64,000 nt of DNA from Balneola sp. (GTDB lineage Bacteria > Bacteroidota > Rhodothermia > Balneolales > Balneolaceae): the NCBI GenBank assembly GCA_003712055.1, contig RHLJ01000001.1, forward strand, positions 186,001 to 250,000, read 5' to 3'. The translations under genes were made by a program, and so were the position numbers. The notes below the pieces were generated by a model. That model searched no databases. It was not told where the DNA came from and saw nothing but the letters and a program-made list of their open reading frames with translations. Positions within the stretch are counted from its first letter, which is position 1; each line of letters begins with the position of its first letter. This document shows positions 1 to 8,092 of this stretch, piece by piece.

Positions 1-355
1 GAACTCCTACAAAAATTGCCTGAACGGTTGACTTAGCTGCGCCTTCAGGATCTTTTTCTCCAATCCTTCGAGCCACAATTGCAGTTGTACCCATAGCAAG
101 TCCAATGGCAATAGCATAAACAATAGTAATAATAGATTCTGTAATACCTACGGTTGCTACTGCATCAGCTCCAAGTTTAGAGACGAAGAAGATATCTACA
201 ACGGCAAAGATAGATTCCATTCCCATCTCAAGCACCATTGGAATGGATAGTAATAAGATGGCTCGACCTATTTTACCTTTAGTAAAATCCTGATGTGTTC
301 CAGAGACAGATGCTTTGATATCTGCCCATAGAGATTGGCTTTTTTCTGTATCCAT
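1..355 (-). CDS. MATE family multidrug/Na+ antiporter, N-terminal part (cut by window edge)
   Basis: The ATG at 355 opens a frame that stays open to base 1, giving about 118 residues of the N-terminus; the rest lies outside the window. After a polar stretch of about 30 residues come two hydrophobic helices. The sequence has the typical MatE start: IPMVLEMGMESIF followed by VDIFFVSKLG, an LGADAVATVGITE segment, and AIGLAMGTTAIVARRIGEKD with its conserved ARRIGE. MATE proteins are inner-membrane cation antiporters that export drugs or organic cations. It runs in the same direction as the lipoprotein gene that starts at 1862. The 82 bases between them contain a 9-bp inverted repeat close to this start. 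The substrate cannot be read from the sequence. Confidence 0.85.
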   Translation of the reverse strand, partial: MDTEKSQSLWADIKASVSGTHQDFTKGKIGRAILLLSIPMVLEMGMESIFAVVDIFFVSKLGADAVATVGITESIITIVYAIAIGLAMGTTAIVARRIGEKDPEGAAKSTVQAIFVGV

Positions 356-367
356 ACAATAAGGATA

Positions 368-394
368 CGAACATTAGTTCTTTAATAATGTTCG
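368..394. promoter_or_regulatory. 9-bp inverted repeat ahead of the MATE gene, possible operator
   Basis: CGAACATTA (368-376) and TAATGTTCG (386-394) are perfect inverted arms around a 9-base spacer. The element ends 13 bases before the ATG of the minus-strand exporter. No T-run follows on the minus strand, so it does not look like a terminator. A repressor site or a 5'-UTR hairpin fits the position. No regulator gene is visible nearby. Confidence 0.3.
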
Positions 395-437
395 CTCCGT
401 TTAAAAATTCAAATAAAAGAGTAGACTTAAGGTGAAC

Positions 438-1862
438 TTATTTCCTTAATGTCTTAGCTCTGGTACCAGTAAGTGTAGCGGAAGTCTCATTTCCGGAAGG
501 AGTAGTTACCGTAACTGTTACCGTTGCTGCTTGAGTAGAAGCATCCGTATCGTCTATATCAGAAACTGTAACTGTGAATTCTGTTCTACCGGGACCGCCG
601 GTAAAATAATCACCTAATGTAATATCAGAATCACCAGTAACTTCTATATCAGAAAGGGAAGAAACATTAATAGTAGTACCTGCCGCCATTGGTCTCCCGT
701 TCAAATCGGTAACAGTAAATGTAACATTATCTGATCCATTAGAAGGGATATCAAAAGCGCCTGAGGTAAAAGTGATAGTTGCTTCTCGGGTAGTAAATAG
801 AAGTTCTACATCTCTTGTAATAAAATCATTGTTTTCATCAACAGTTTTAGCAGTTACTGTAAAGAAACCCACATCAGAGGTACCAATACCCGGAGTACTA
901 CCATCGGGACTTAGAACCACAGAAGCAAATCCCCGGTCGTTGGTTAATGCAGATCCATCTATTATACCTGCTTCTGTTCTAAAGTCTACAGCAGTTCCTT
1001 CCTTCACAGGATTTCCCCATCTATCTCCGACACTTGCAGATATTGAATACTCTAGAGAAGCATCAAGGAGTGAGTAACCTTCCAGATTAAAATTAACCGG
1101 AGCTACAAAAAACCTATCAGGAGACGGAAAGCCTCCATGGATTGCAATCACAATTGGTGATGAAGAAATTCTTATTCCATCAGTCCTATTTATGAATGCC
1201 TCAATACGAACAACACCTGCAGAATCTCCACTAAATAAATTAGAAACAACAGCTCCATTTGAATTAGTTGTTACTCTGTTAGGTACTACTGATTCACCAC
1301 CTCCAGGTCCTTTGAGAATTTGGAAGTTTACATCAACAGGAGTCTCTTCATTCATGCTCCTTCCCGATGAATCCTGAACTTCAAAGCTAAACGTAGAACT
1401 AACAGTACCCCCGGTTTGTCTTATGTTGATAGATTCTTCAGAAACATTAGTTAAAACAATTGCAGCAGGTATACCAGGTTCACCAAGAACTTCGTCATCA
1501 TCTTCGTCTCCAGAACCAGATCCTTCTTCCGATAAATCAAAATCTAAACTAATGGTTTGCCCAGGAAGTGCCGTAATTGTTGTGCTTTCTGAGATATATC
1601 CTGTTTGGGATGCTCTTATAGTAATATCTGTGGCATCGGAGATATCAATATCTCCAAAAACATAATTACCAACAGAGTCTGTACTTGTAAATGTCCCACT
1701 CAGCGAAGAAGGTGAATCGATAATGAGAGCTGCTCCTGGAAGTGCATTACCACTGCTGGCATCCGAAACATTGCCTCGAATTGTCACAAAATCATCGCTT
1801 GAAGATTGACAAGCCGTACCAACCGAAAATAGAACTAATGCGTAGAAGAAAATTCGCTTCAT
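438..1862 (-). CDS. Surface/periplasmic lipoprotein with carboxypeptidase-regulatory-like and invasin-type Ig-like domains
   Basis: 474 residues. It begins with a lipoprotein signal peptide whose lipobox is near VGTAC, with Cys18 as the lipidated residue. Residues about 27-110 resemble a CarboxypepD-regulatory beta-sandwich (IRGNVSDASSG, then ISLDFDLSEEG). An acidic SGSGDEDDDE linker follows, and then two or three Big_1/invasin-like Ig domains, recognisable by VQDSSGRSMNEETPV, VGDRWGNPVKEGTAV and VTDLNGRPMAAGTT. Such proteins are usually anchored in the outer membrane and act as adhesin or scaffold stalks; the ligand is unknown. No catalytic motif is seen. It stands alone between two transporter genes on the same strand. 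Confidence 0.75.
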   Translation of the reverse strand: MKRIFFYALVLFSVGTACQSSSDDFVTIRGNVSDASSGNALPGAALIIDSPSSLSGTFTSTDSVGNYVFGDIDISDATDITIRASQTGYISESTTITALPGQTISLDFDLSEEGSGSGDEDDDEVLGEPGIPAAIVLTNVSEESINIRQTGGTVSSTFSFEVQDSSGRSMNEETPVDVNFQILKGPGGGESVVPNRVTTNSNGAVVSNLFSGDSAGVVRIEAFINRTDGIRISSSPIVIAIHGGFPSPDRFFVAPVNFNLEGYSLLDASLEYSISASVGDRWGNPVKEGTAVDFRTEAGIIDGSALTNDRGFASVVLSPDGSTPGIGTSDVGFFTVTAKTVDENNDFITRDVELLFTTREATITFTSGAFDIPSNGSDNVTFTVTDLNGRPMAAGTTINVSSLSDIEVTGDSDITLGDYFTGGPGRTEFTVTVSDIDDTDASTQAATVTVTVTTPSGNETSATLTGTRAKTLRK

Positions 1863-1948
1863 AATTTTTTTACTTAGAGAGATGATATGACTAATAAAGT
1901 TACAAGTCCTTACCAGTAAATGGCAAAATTGTGAATAAAATAGACTTT

Positions 1949-3178
1949 TTACTCTGCTACTTCCAAAGTTTCTTGGACAGTGTTGTTTTTTAACTCTGGT
2001 TCAGGGACAAATCTCATTACTATATAAGCGGTAAGAATGATGGTATAGGCACCAAATAAAGTATTACTTACATAACCTAGTTCGTCATAAAGAGGTCCTG
2101 CTATTGCTCCTGCTAATCCAGAACCAACATTGCCTATGGCAACTAATAAACTCATTAAAGAACCTCTGTTATTAGATTTTACCAATTCAGATGACAAAGC
2201 CTGGAAAGGACTTATTCTCATTGCAATTAAAAGCATTGCTACAGGAAACGCGATATAGGCAATCCAAAAAGAAGTAATGATATAGGTTGTAAGCGCCATA
2301 AGAGTAGCCAAGCCTAAACATGAAAATATGATCATATTCTTTCTTCCAATACGATCTGAAAGCTTGCCAGCATTAGGTCCAGTAATGGCATTAACAATTC
2401 CACCTGCAAAGAAAACCCACCCTATCTCTGATAGACTTACATCAAACTCTTCAACTAACCAATCGGGTAAATAGATCAAAAAGATTGATAAACTGAGAAA
2501 CATTAACAGGTATGAAAAAGCAACAGATCTAATCTCCCCAACCCTTAATAAGTTTCCGTATTTAGTAAATGTACTTTTCAGAGTAATTTTTGAGATTTGT
2601 AGTTCTACATTGGGCTGTGGAAGTCGAAAGAATATAAGTATTGTAGTTACCCCCATTATTGCACCAAATAGAATGAAGGGAAATTTAAAACCATAAAATT
2701 CTGCTAAAAAGGTTCCTAGTGGGATCCCTAATATCTGTCCCATAGCAATTCCACTCATAATCCAACCATTGGCCCATCCTCTTCTTTCATAAGGGAAGTA
2801 ATCACCAACATAGGATACTGCTGATCCGCTTAACACGCCCCCGGCCATTCCCGCAAAAGCTCTTAATATCAATAAGGAAACAAAATTATCAGCCATGCTG
2901 TGTAAGAGAAGGGCTATGGTCATCCCCGAGCTTCCTATCAATAAGATCTTTCTTCTACCTATTTTATCGGATAAGGGCCCCATTATGATGGCACACACAC
3001 CAATCATAGTTGCGTATACTGTAATCAAATACCCAAGGAGACTTTTAGCAGTATTCAGCTCTGACGCAATCTCAGGAAGAATAGGGGAGATGATCATTAC
3101 CTGGCTACTGGAGGCGAAAACCATTAGCCAGAGTGAGAATATTATAAAGTAGTCATTAGTCTTTACCTGTGAAGTCAT
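1949..3178 (-). CDS. Major facilitator superfamily transporter
   Basis: About 409 residues with roughly 12 hydrophobic segments. The family loop after TM2, MGPLSDKIGRRKILLIG, is present, with a second copy at the half-way point (AGKLSDRIGRKNMII), as expected for the duplicated 6+6 MFS fold. It most resembles the drug:H+ antiporter/arabinose-efflux-like group, but the substrate is open. I chose the ATG at 3178. A longer frame would begin with TTG at 3196, but AAGGAG lies directly before 3178. It is divergent from the pilin-like gene at 3389, so the 210-base spacer should hold both promoters. Confidence 0.85.
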   Translation of the reverse strand: MTSQVKTNDYFIIFSLWLMVFASSSQVMIISPILPEIASELNTAKSLLGYLITVYATMIGVCAIIMGPLSDKIGRRKILLIGSSGMTIALLLHSMADNFVSLLILRAFAGMAGGVLSGSAVSYVGDYFPYERRGWANGWIMSGIAMGQILGIPLGTFLAEFYGFKFPFILFGAIMGVTTILIFFRLPQPNVELQISKITLKSTFTKYGNLLRVGEIRSVAFSYLLMFLSLSIFLIYLPDWLVEEFDVSLSEIGWVFFAGGIVNAITGPNAGKLSDRIGRKNMIIFSCLGLATLMALTTYIITSFWIAYIAFPVAMLLIAMRISPFQALSSELVKSNNRGSLMSLLVAIGNVGSGLAGAIAGPLYDELGYVSNTLFGAYTIILTAYIVMRFVPEPELKNNTVQETLEVAE

Positions 3179-3388
3179 AAACTCCTTAGACGTCAATAAA
3201 GCTTTTTTTATAGCGTCAGATATTACAATATTTATTTAATAGTTTTCTCACTCGTTATCATTAGATTGTAACATCATCTACTGAACAGACTCATTAAACA
3301 GGCAATAAGAAATTCTAATTTTCTTTCTTTCAAGTATTTGTGAACTTTGTTCAATAACAACAAAAACAAAAAAACCTAGGAGATCATC

Positions 3389-3835
3389 ATGGGTCAACAA
3401 CAATTACTTCTTGTAATTCTAGTAACAATAATCGTTGGTATCGCTACTGTAGTTGCTATCAACACTTTTTCAAGTTCTGCAGATTCTGCAAACCTTGATG
3501 CTGTAAGAAATGACGTGGCTTCTATCGCTGCTGCTGCTCAAGGCTATTATATTAAGCCTTCTATGCTTGGTGGTGGTGGAAATGACTTTACTTCACTTTC
3601 TTTCAACACTATCGCTTTTGCTGCTGATTCTGTAGCTGACGATGGAGCTACTGCTAGAAACACAAATGGTGTTTACGTAATTAGTGGTGGTAATGCTACT
3701 CAGTTTACTGTTACTGCACACCCAACTAGCCGAATTACAGGTACTCCAACCCTTACTTCTACTGCTAGTGAAGGTGGAGCAGAGTTGGTTGCTGTTATTA
3801 CCGAGAGCAATGTTTCTTGGACAGATAACAACTAA
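3389..3835 (+). CDS. Pilin-like protein A, probable major subunit of the T4P-like machine
   Basis: 148 residues. It starts MGQQQLLLVILVTIIVG, a hydrophobic N-terminal helix (about residues 6-27) like a pilin stalk, followed by a polar head of about 120 residues. No long positively charged leader and no GFTLIE-type cleavage site are present; if Gly2 is the cleavage point the mature protein would start with Gln and lack Glu5. A central motif, YYIKPSMLGGGGNDFT, recurs in the next gene. The head is rich in Ala, Ser and Thr with many GCT codons, which hints at strong expression. AGGAG at 3378-3382 sits 6 bases before the ATG. A hairpin terminator follows the gene. The role as pilus/pseudopilus subunit is inferred from topology and from the PilC/B/T/M/Q genes downstream. 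Confidence 0.7.
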   Translation: MGQQQLLLVILVTIIVGIATVVAINTFSSSADSANLDAVRNDVASIAAAAQGYYIKPSMLGGGGNDFTSLSFNTIAFAADSVADDGATARNTNGVYVISGGNATQFTVTAHPTSRITGTPTLTSTASEGGAELVAVITESNVSWTDNN

Positions 3836-3853
3836 GACCGCTTTTGTCTTAAC

Positions 3854-3886
3854 AAAAAAGCTTTCCACATTATGGAAAGCTTTTTT
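3854..3886 (+). terminator. Intrinsic terminator/attenuator between the two pilin-like genes
   Basis: Arms AAAAAAGCTTTCCA (3854-3867) and TGGAAAGCTTTTTT (3873-3886) enclose a 5-base loop, and the T-run continues to about 3889. It lies 18 bases after the first pilin-like gene and 32 bases before the second. Partial termination here would give much more transcript of the first subunit than of the machine genes that follow. Confidence 0.85.
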
Positions 3887-3917
3887 TTTATCTCAGTAAA
3901 AATTTTGGTCGACAGAG

Positions 3918-4286
3918 ATGGGACAACAACAATTACTCCTTATCATATTAGTTACGATCATTATAGGACTAGGAACCGTTTTTGGACTAGTCTTATTTGA
4001 AAATTTTAGAGACGAGTCCGTCAAAGACATGATCAAACAGGATATGATGGAAGCCGCAAACTATGGACAGGCTTACTATCGTAGACCTAGAGCAATGGGA
4101 GGTGGAAGCGAAGATTACACCAACATTGATATGAATATATTATCATTAGATACTCTTACTGCCATTACTAGATTTTCAATCACTGAAACTTCGACCGAAT
4201 ATTTCAAAATCACTGCTGATCCTTTAAGTAGTCTTGAGGATTTTTCTATAATTGTGTACAGTGATAGGGTTGAATGGGAAGAATAG
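3918..4286 (+). CDS. Pilin-like protein B, paralogue of the preceding gene
   Basis: 122 residues. The first 17 residues match protein A at 15 positions (MGQQQLLLIILVTIIIG), and the head contains YYRRPRAMGGGSEDYT, the counterpart of the YY-x-[KR]P-x-x-[LM]GGG motif in A. The rest of the head differs and is acidic (DRVEWEE at the end). One hydrophobic N-terminal helix spans about 6-26. It could be a minor or tip pilin, or an alternative major subunit. No classical prepilin cleavage site is seen. It follows the attenuator and precedes pilC by 23 bases. Only a weak purine stretch precedes the ATG. Confidence 0.65.
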   Translation: MGQQQLLLIILVTIIIGLGTVFGLVLFENFRDESVKDMIKQDMMEAANYGQAYYRRPRAMGGGSEDYTNIDMNILSLDTLTAITRFSITETSTEYFKITADPLSSLEDFSIIVYSDRVEWEE

Positions 4287-4309
4287 GTTATTACTAATTA
4301 AAGTATCAA

Positions 4310-5647
4310 ATGGCACAGTTTAGGTTAAAAGCAGTTTCTAAGACCGGCAAGTCTATTCAGACTGAATTTGAGGCCGACAACAAAAAGGAGGCTCAGTTAA
4401 AAGTCGATCGACTTTCAAAAACAAATGGATTAACAATTCAAGCCTTAGATCAAAAACATCTTTTTCTCTATAAAGTTAAAAGGCCGGGTAAAAAACCTCT
4501 CAATGGAGAACAGGAAGCTTATAACAAAGAAGAATTAGAACGTGCCCTGGTAAAACTTGGGTACCAGGTTGTAAGTATCAATAAAAAGCTATTCACTTTT
4601 AAGGGCGGTGTTCCAATGGGAGAAGTAGTTTCTTTCATAAGAATGTCGGCCGATCTACTGAAGCAACAGCTTACTTTCGATGAAATCCTAAATCTTCTAA
4701 TTGAAGATTCTACTAATAAAAGGATGAAGGAGGTTGTTAAAGAAATACAGAAAGATCTTAAAGATGGTAAAGAAGGGACTCAAGTATATGGTAAGCATGA
4801 AGATATTTTTGGGAAATTCGCAGCTTATATGTTAAGTGTTGCTTCTACTTCTGGGAATATGGCACTTGTTTTTGATAGCACCGCTAAATTTCTTGAGCGT
4901 GACGCAGAGTTTAAAAAGAATTTAAAAAGATCGTTAATGATGCCAGCAGTGACTGTACTGGCTGTGATCGGTGTAGTTCTATTTTATGTAGGCTATATTT
5001 TTCCTTCTACTGCAGAGCTTTTTGTGGAGATGAATATTGCACTGCCACCTATGACAAAATCTACTCTTGATTTTAGTTATTGGTTAGCTGATTACTGGGT
5101 TTTTGTTTTATTGGCATTTGTACTACCAATTACCGGGTTTATATTTTTCGCAAGAACTGTCCGAGGTAAATTAATTATCGATAAGTATATAATTCACTTA
5201 CCGGTAATGGGAGACCTATTACATAAGACTAGTATCGAGATCTTCTCAAGAGTGTTCTACACACTTTATAGCGGTTCTGGACAAAATATTGAGGTAATTC
5301 GTGTTGCTGCCGAAGCATGTCGAAATAAATACATAGAGAAACAGATCAAAGAAGTTGCTATCAAAATGATGTTAAAAGATGGTGCTGGCCTTATTGAGTC
5401 AATGGAAGCCACAGGTGTTTTCCCTCACACCGCAATTAGTAGATTTAGGTTGGGAGCTGAATCGGGCGCACTGCGAGATAATGCGAAACAACTTGCTGAG
5501 TATTATGAAATCCAGACTACATATAAAATGCAGTCAGTAATTGATACTATAAACTTATTCATTAACTTATTCATCATGATAGCCCTAATTGCTATCACAG
5601 TTGTTTCTTCTGAATCAGCAACAATTAACCCAAGTAGTTCGCAATAA
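4310..5647 (+). CDS. pilC: Type IV pilus/type II secretion inner-membrane platform protein (PilC/GspF family)
   Basis: 445 residues, somewhat longer than the usual ~400. Two T2SSF helical domains (about 105-210 and 305-410) alternate with three membrane segments, about 211-231, 262-281 and 412-432, the family topology. The C-terminal half has the typical LHKTSIEIFSRVFYTLYSGSG and RLGAESGALRDNAKQLAEYY segments. The extra length is at the N-terminus, where the short GspF entry motif seems present twice (1-48 and 50-96). PilC-type proteins sit in the inner membrane and couple the cytoplasmic ATPases to pilin insertion or extraction. It is followed after 13 bases by pilB. Confidence 0.92.
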   Translation: MAQFRLKAVSKTGKSIQTEFEADNKKEAQLKVDRLSKTNGLTIQALDQKHLFLYKVKRPGKKPLNGEQEAYNKEELERALVKLGYQVVSINKKLFTFKGGVPMGEVVSFIRMSADLLKQQLTFDEILNLLIEDSTNKRMKEVVKEIQKDLKDGKEGTQVYGKHEDIFGKFAAYMLSVASTSGNMALVFDSTAKFLERDAEFKKNLKRSLMMPAVTVLAVIGVVLFYVGYIFPSTAELFVEMNIALPPMTKSTLDFSYWLADYWVFVLLAFVLPITGFIFFARTVRGKLIIDKYIIHLPVMGDLLHKTSIEIFSRVFYTLYSGSGQNIEVIRVAAEACRNKYIEKQIKEVAIKMMLKDGAGLIESMEATGVFPHTAISRFRLGAESGALRDNAKQLAEYYEIQTTYKMQSVIDTINLFINLFIMIALIAITVVSSESATINPSSSQ

Positions 5648-5660
5648 TTAATCCAGAAGG

Positions 5661-7436
5661 ATGGGCAAAATAAATATCCGAAGACACATCGGTGATATTT
5701 TGGTTAGTAAAGGAGTAGTCTCAGATGATCAACTCCAGGAAGCCCTTAATATCCTAGAGGAAGAGCCTCCAAATAGCTCACGTAGGCTAGGTCAAATATT
5801 GTATCAGGAGGTTGGGTTAAACAGGCATATAGTAATGAAAGAAATTTCAAAGGTATATGCTTTTAGAGAAGTATTACCTGATGCCGATGTCGTTCCTGAT
5901 GATATTATTGAGCATATAAAAAAGAACGTTGAGAACCTCCCGGAAGAAATCATTGATGAATTAGTTCATCATAAAGCTATTCCTTACCAAAGGACAAATG
6001 GGGCATTAACTATCGCTGCAGCAGACCCTTCCGACCCCAATATTCAACCCATACTCAACCGACTCACTTTTAAGAAAACAGAACTTGTTTATTGCAATTA
6101 TGAACTTGTTGACCACATCCTTTCAAAAGTATATGAGCAGAAAAATGAGTTCCTGGACCTACTTGAAGAGATTGATTACGAAGAAACAGATATAGATGCT
6201 GGCGATGAAGAAATTGATGAAGAAGAGATTGATGCTGAAATCAACCAGAGTATGCTTAACTCACTGGTTGAAGGGATGCTTGTTGAGTCTGTTCGACAAG
6301 GGGTAAGTGATTTACATATTATTCCAAGCGGTCCAACATCTACTGATATTCGATTCAGAATTGATGGAAAACTTCAGCTTTGGTATCAACAAAAAAATGT
6401 AAAGCCAGAAGCTATCTCTGCCGTAATTAAAGATAAAACCAGAAATGTAGACCGTTTTGAGCGCGATTCTTCTCAGGATGGTTTTATCCAACGTCAAATT
6501 GATGGGTACAATATTCGGTACAGGGTTTCTATTATGCCTATTGTTGGAAATCAATATGATCGGAAATTTGAGTCTATTGTAATCCGAATTCTTGACGATA
6601 GAAAAGTAATACGTGACCTGGATTTACTTGGACTTCAAAAAGTGGCAAAAGACAATTTTACCAAGTCCATACAAAAACCCTCAGGTATTGTAATCATAAC
6701 AGGTCCAACAGGTAGCGGTAAATCAACTACTCTTGTAGCCGCTCTTTATTATGTAATTGATCCTACTAAGAACGTACTGACAGTTGAAGAACCTGTAGAG
6801 TATATCATCGATGGAGCTCGACAGCTCAAAATAAGTCCTTCAATGTCCTTTGATCAAAGTATTCGTGGTATTCTGCGTCATGACCCTGACATTGTTTTGG
6901 TAGGTGAGATTCGAGACTTAAAAACTGCAGAAATTGCTATTAAACTCGCTAATACAGGTCACTTAACCTTTTCAACATTACATACCAATGATGCTCCAAG
7001 TGCAGTTTCTCGTCTATTTAAAATGGGAGTGGAACCATTTCTTATTGCCAACGCAGTTAATCTTGTAATGGCACAGCGTTTAATTAGACGATTATGCAAA
7101 GAATGTAAAGAAGTATATACTCCTCATCCGGAAACAGCGAAAGGAATTGGTTTTACAGATGAAGAGATTGAGACAACTACATTCTATAAGGCTGTAGGTT
7201 GTGAAAAGTGCAGTGAAACCGGATATAAAGGACGTTCCGCAATCCATGAAGCTCTTTACTTCTCAAAGGAAATTAAACAGATGGTATTGGATGCTGGTGG
7301 AGATATTGATGAAGGTGCAATTAAAGATTTGGCGATTAGCCAAGGTATGTTAACCCTGCGAGGATCAGGAAGGGAACGTATCAAAGAAGGGATATCTACA
7401 ATTGAAGAAATTGTAGCAGCAACAATTGAAGATTAA
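5661..7436 (+). CDS. pilB: Assembly ATPase of the PilB/GspE family
   Basis: 591 residues. An N-terminal MshEN-like domain (about 1-160) is followed by an acidic linker (about 168-195) and a T2SSE ATPase domain. Visible motifs are Walker A GPTGSGKST (348-356), Asp box VEEP (375-378), Walker B DPDIVLVGEIRD (408-419) and His box HLTFSTLHT (434-442). A zinc-type tetracysteine module, C479/C482 and C514/C517, is characteristic of GspE/PilB and absent from PilT. MshEN domains can bind cyclic di-GMP; whether this one does is not established. It should drive polymerisation of the pilin-like subunits from the cytoplasmic face. Confidence 0.95.
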   Translation: MGKINIRRHIGDILVSKGVVSDDQLQEALNILEEEPPNSSRRLGQILYQEVGLNRHIVMKEISKVYAFREVLPDADVVPDDIIEHIKKNVENLPEEIIDELVHHKAIPYQRTNGALTIAAADPSDPNIQPILNRLTFKKTELVYCNYELVDHILSKVYEQKNEFLDLLEEIDYEETDIDAGDEEIDEEEIDAEINQSMLNSLVEGMLVESVRQGVSDLHIIPSGPTSTDIRFRIDGKLQLWYQQKNVKPEAISAVIKDKTRNVDRFERDSSQDGFIQRQIDGYNIRYRVSIMPIVGNQYDRKFESIVIRILDDRKVIRDLDLLGLQKVAKDNFTKSIQKPSGIVIITGPTGSGKSTTLVAALYYVIDPTKNVLTVEEPVEYIIDGARQLKISPSMSFDQSIRGILRHDPDIVLVGEIRDLKTAEIAIKLANTGHLTFSTLHTNDAPSAVSRLFKMGVEPFLIANAVNLVMAQRLIRRLCKECKEVYTPHPETAKGIGFTDEEIETTTFYKAVGCEKCSETGYKGRSAIHEALYFSKEIKQMVLDAGGDIDEGAIKDLAISQGMLTLRGSGRERIKEGISTIEEIVAATIED

Positions 7437-7505
7437 ATGATCTTAGGAGTTGTTTTTATGCTTTATTTTAAACCATATTAAGATGCTTTAGGAAAAGAGG
7501 ATACT

Positions 7506-8009
7506 ATGAGTACAGGAAATGATGGTACGGGTGATTTATTATCCAATCATGTGAAAAAGTTTTTGAAGGAACCCCCTTTACTGTTGAAGAATTTCCACTA
7601 CGAAGATGTGTTAGAATTTCTTGAACTTGGAATCGAAGAAAGGTTCAATGCTGATGACGTAATTCTGAATGAATCAGAGTATGTAAATTCAGCATATTTA
7701 GTAGCAGAAGGCAAAGTAGCTATCTGGAAAGATAATATTCAATTGGCTACTCTTTCGGATGGCAATTTTCTAGGCGAGGCTTTTTTATTTAGTAAAAATA
7801 ATAGAATGGCAAAGGTAACTGCTGCCGGAGGTTGTGTTCTTTTACGCTATGAACGATACGATGCTTTAAGTTTTTTCAGAAAAAAACCTGAAAAATTATT
7901 CAACATTTTTACTAAAAATATCATCGAAATACAGCAACGTAAAATCAGCAATATGAATGTTCAGTTATTAAATCTAAAAAAAAGATTATTGAACGACTCA
8001 AACTGGTAA
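7506..8009 (+). CDS. Single-domain cyclic-nucleotide-binding protein
   Basis: 167 residues with a CRP/cAMP-type beta-roll (about 30-135) and no DNA-binding helix-turn-helix. The phosphate-binding cassette is recognisable at 88-101, with Gly90, Glu91 and Arg100 in the positions of the CRP ligand-binding Glu and Arg, the loop being one residue shorter than in CRP. A charged C-terminal helix (about 135-163) may mediate dimerisation or partner binding. It lies 69 bases after pilB and 83 before the PilT-like gene, on the same strand. That makes a regulatory or motor-adapter role plausible, but this is inference. Some family members bind no nucleotide. Confidence 0.75.
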   Translation: MSTGNDGTGDLLSNHVKKFLKEPPLLLKNFHYEDVLEFLELGIEERFNADDVILNESEYVNSAYLVAEGKVAIWKDNIQLATLSDGNFLGEAFLFSKNNRMAKVTAAGGCVLLRYERYDALSFFRKKPEKLFNIFTKNIIEIQQRKISNMNVQLLNLKKRLLNDSNW

Positions 8010-8092
8010 TTGCCAGGCATTTATTTTCAGATTTTTCGTAACAAAACACTATTAGTTTAATCTATTATGTCCATCACAATGATGGCTAATAC

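Noticed and set aside
3300-3360. Possible Bacteroidota promoter (GAACTTTG at 3342-3349) for the first pilin-like gene
   Set aside because: Only seven of eight positions fit and no TTG is found at the -33 distance, so it is not listed as a feature.
3593-3899. Open frames on both strands over the first pilin-like gene (3593-3868 minus, 3684-3899 plus)
   Set aside because: They arise from the low-complexity GCT/ACT-rich codons of the real gene and one runs through the terminator; neither has a ribosome-binding site or recognisable protein.
7506-8009. Reading the cNMP-domain gene as a CRP-type transcription factor
   Set aside because: The protein ends about 30 residues after the ligand domain and contains no helix-turn-helix.
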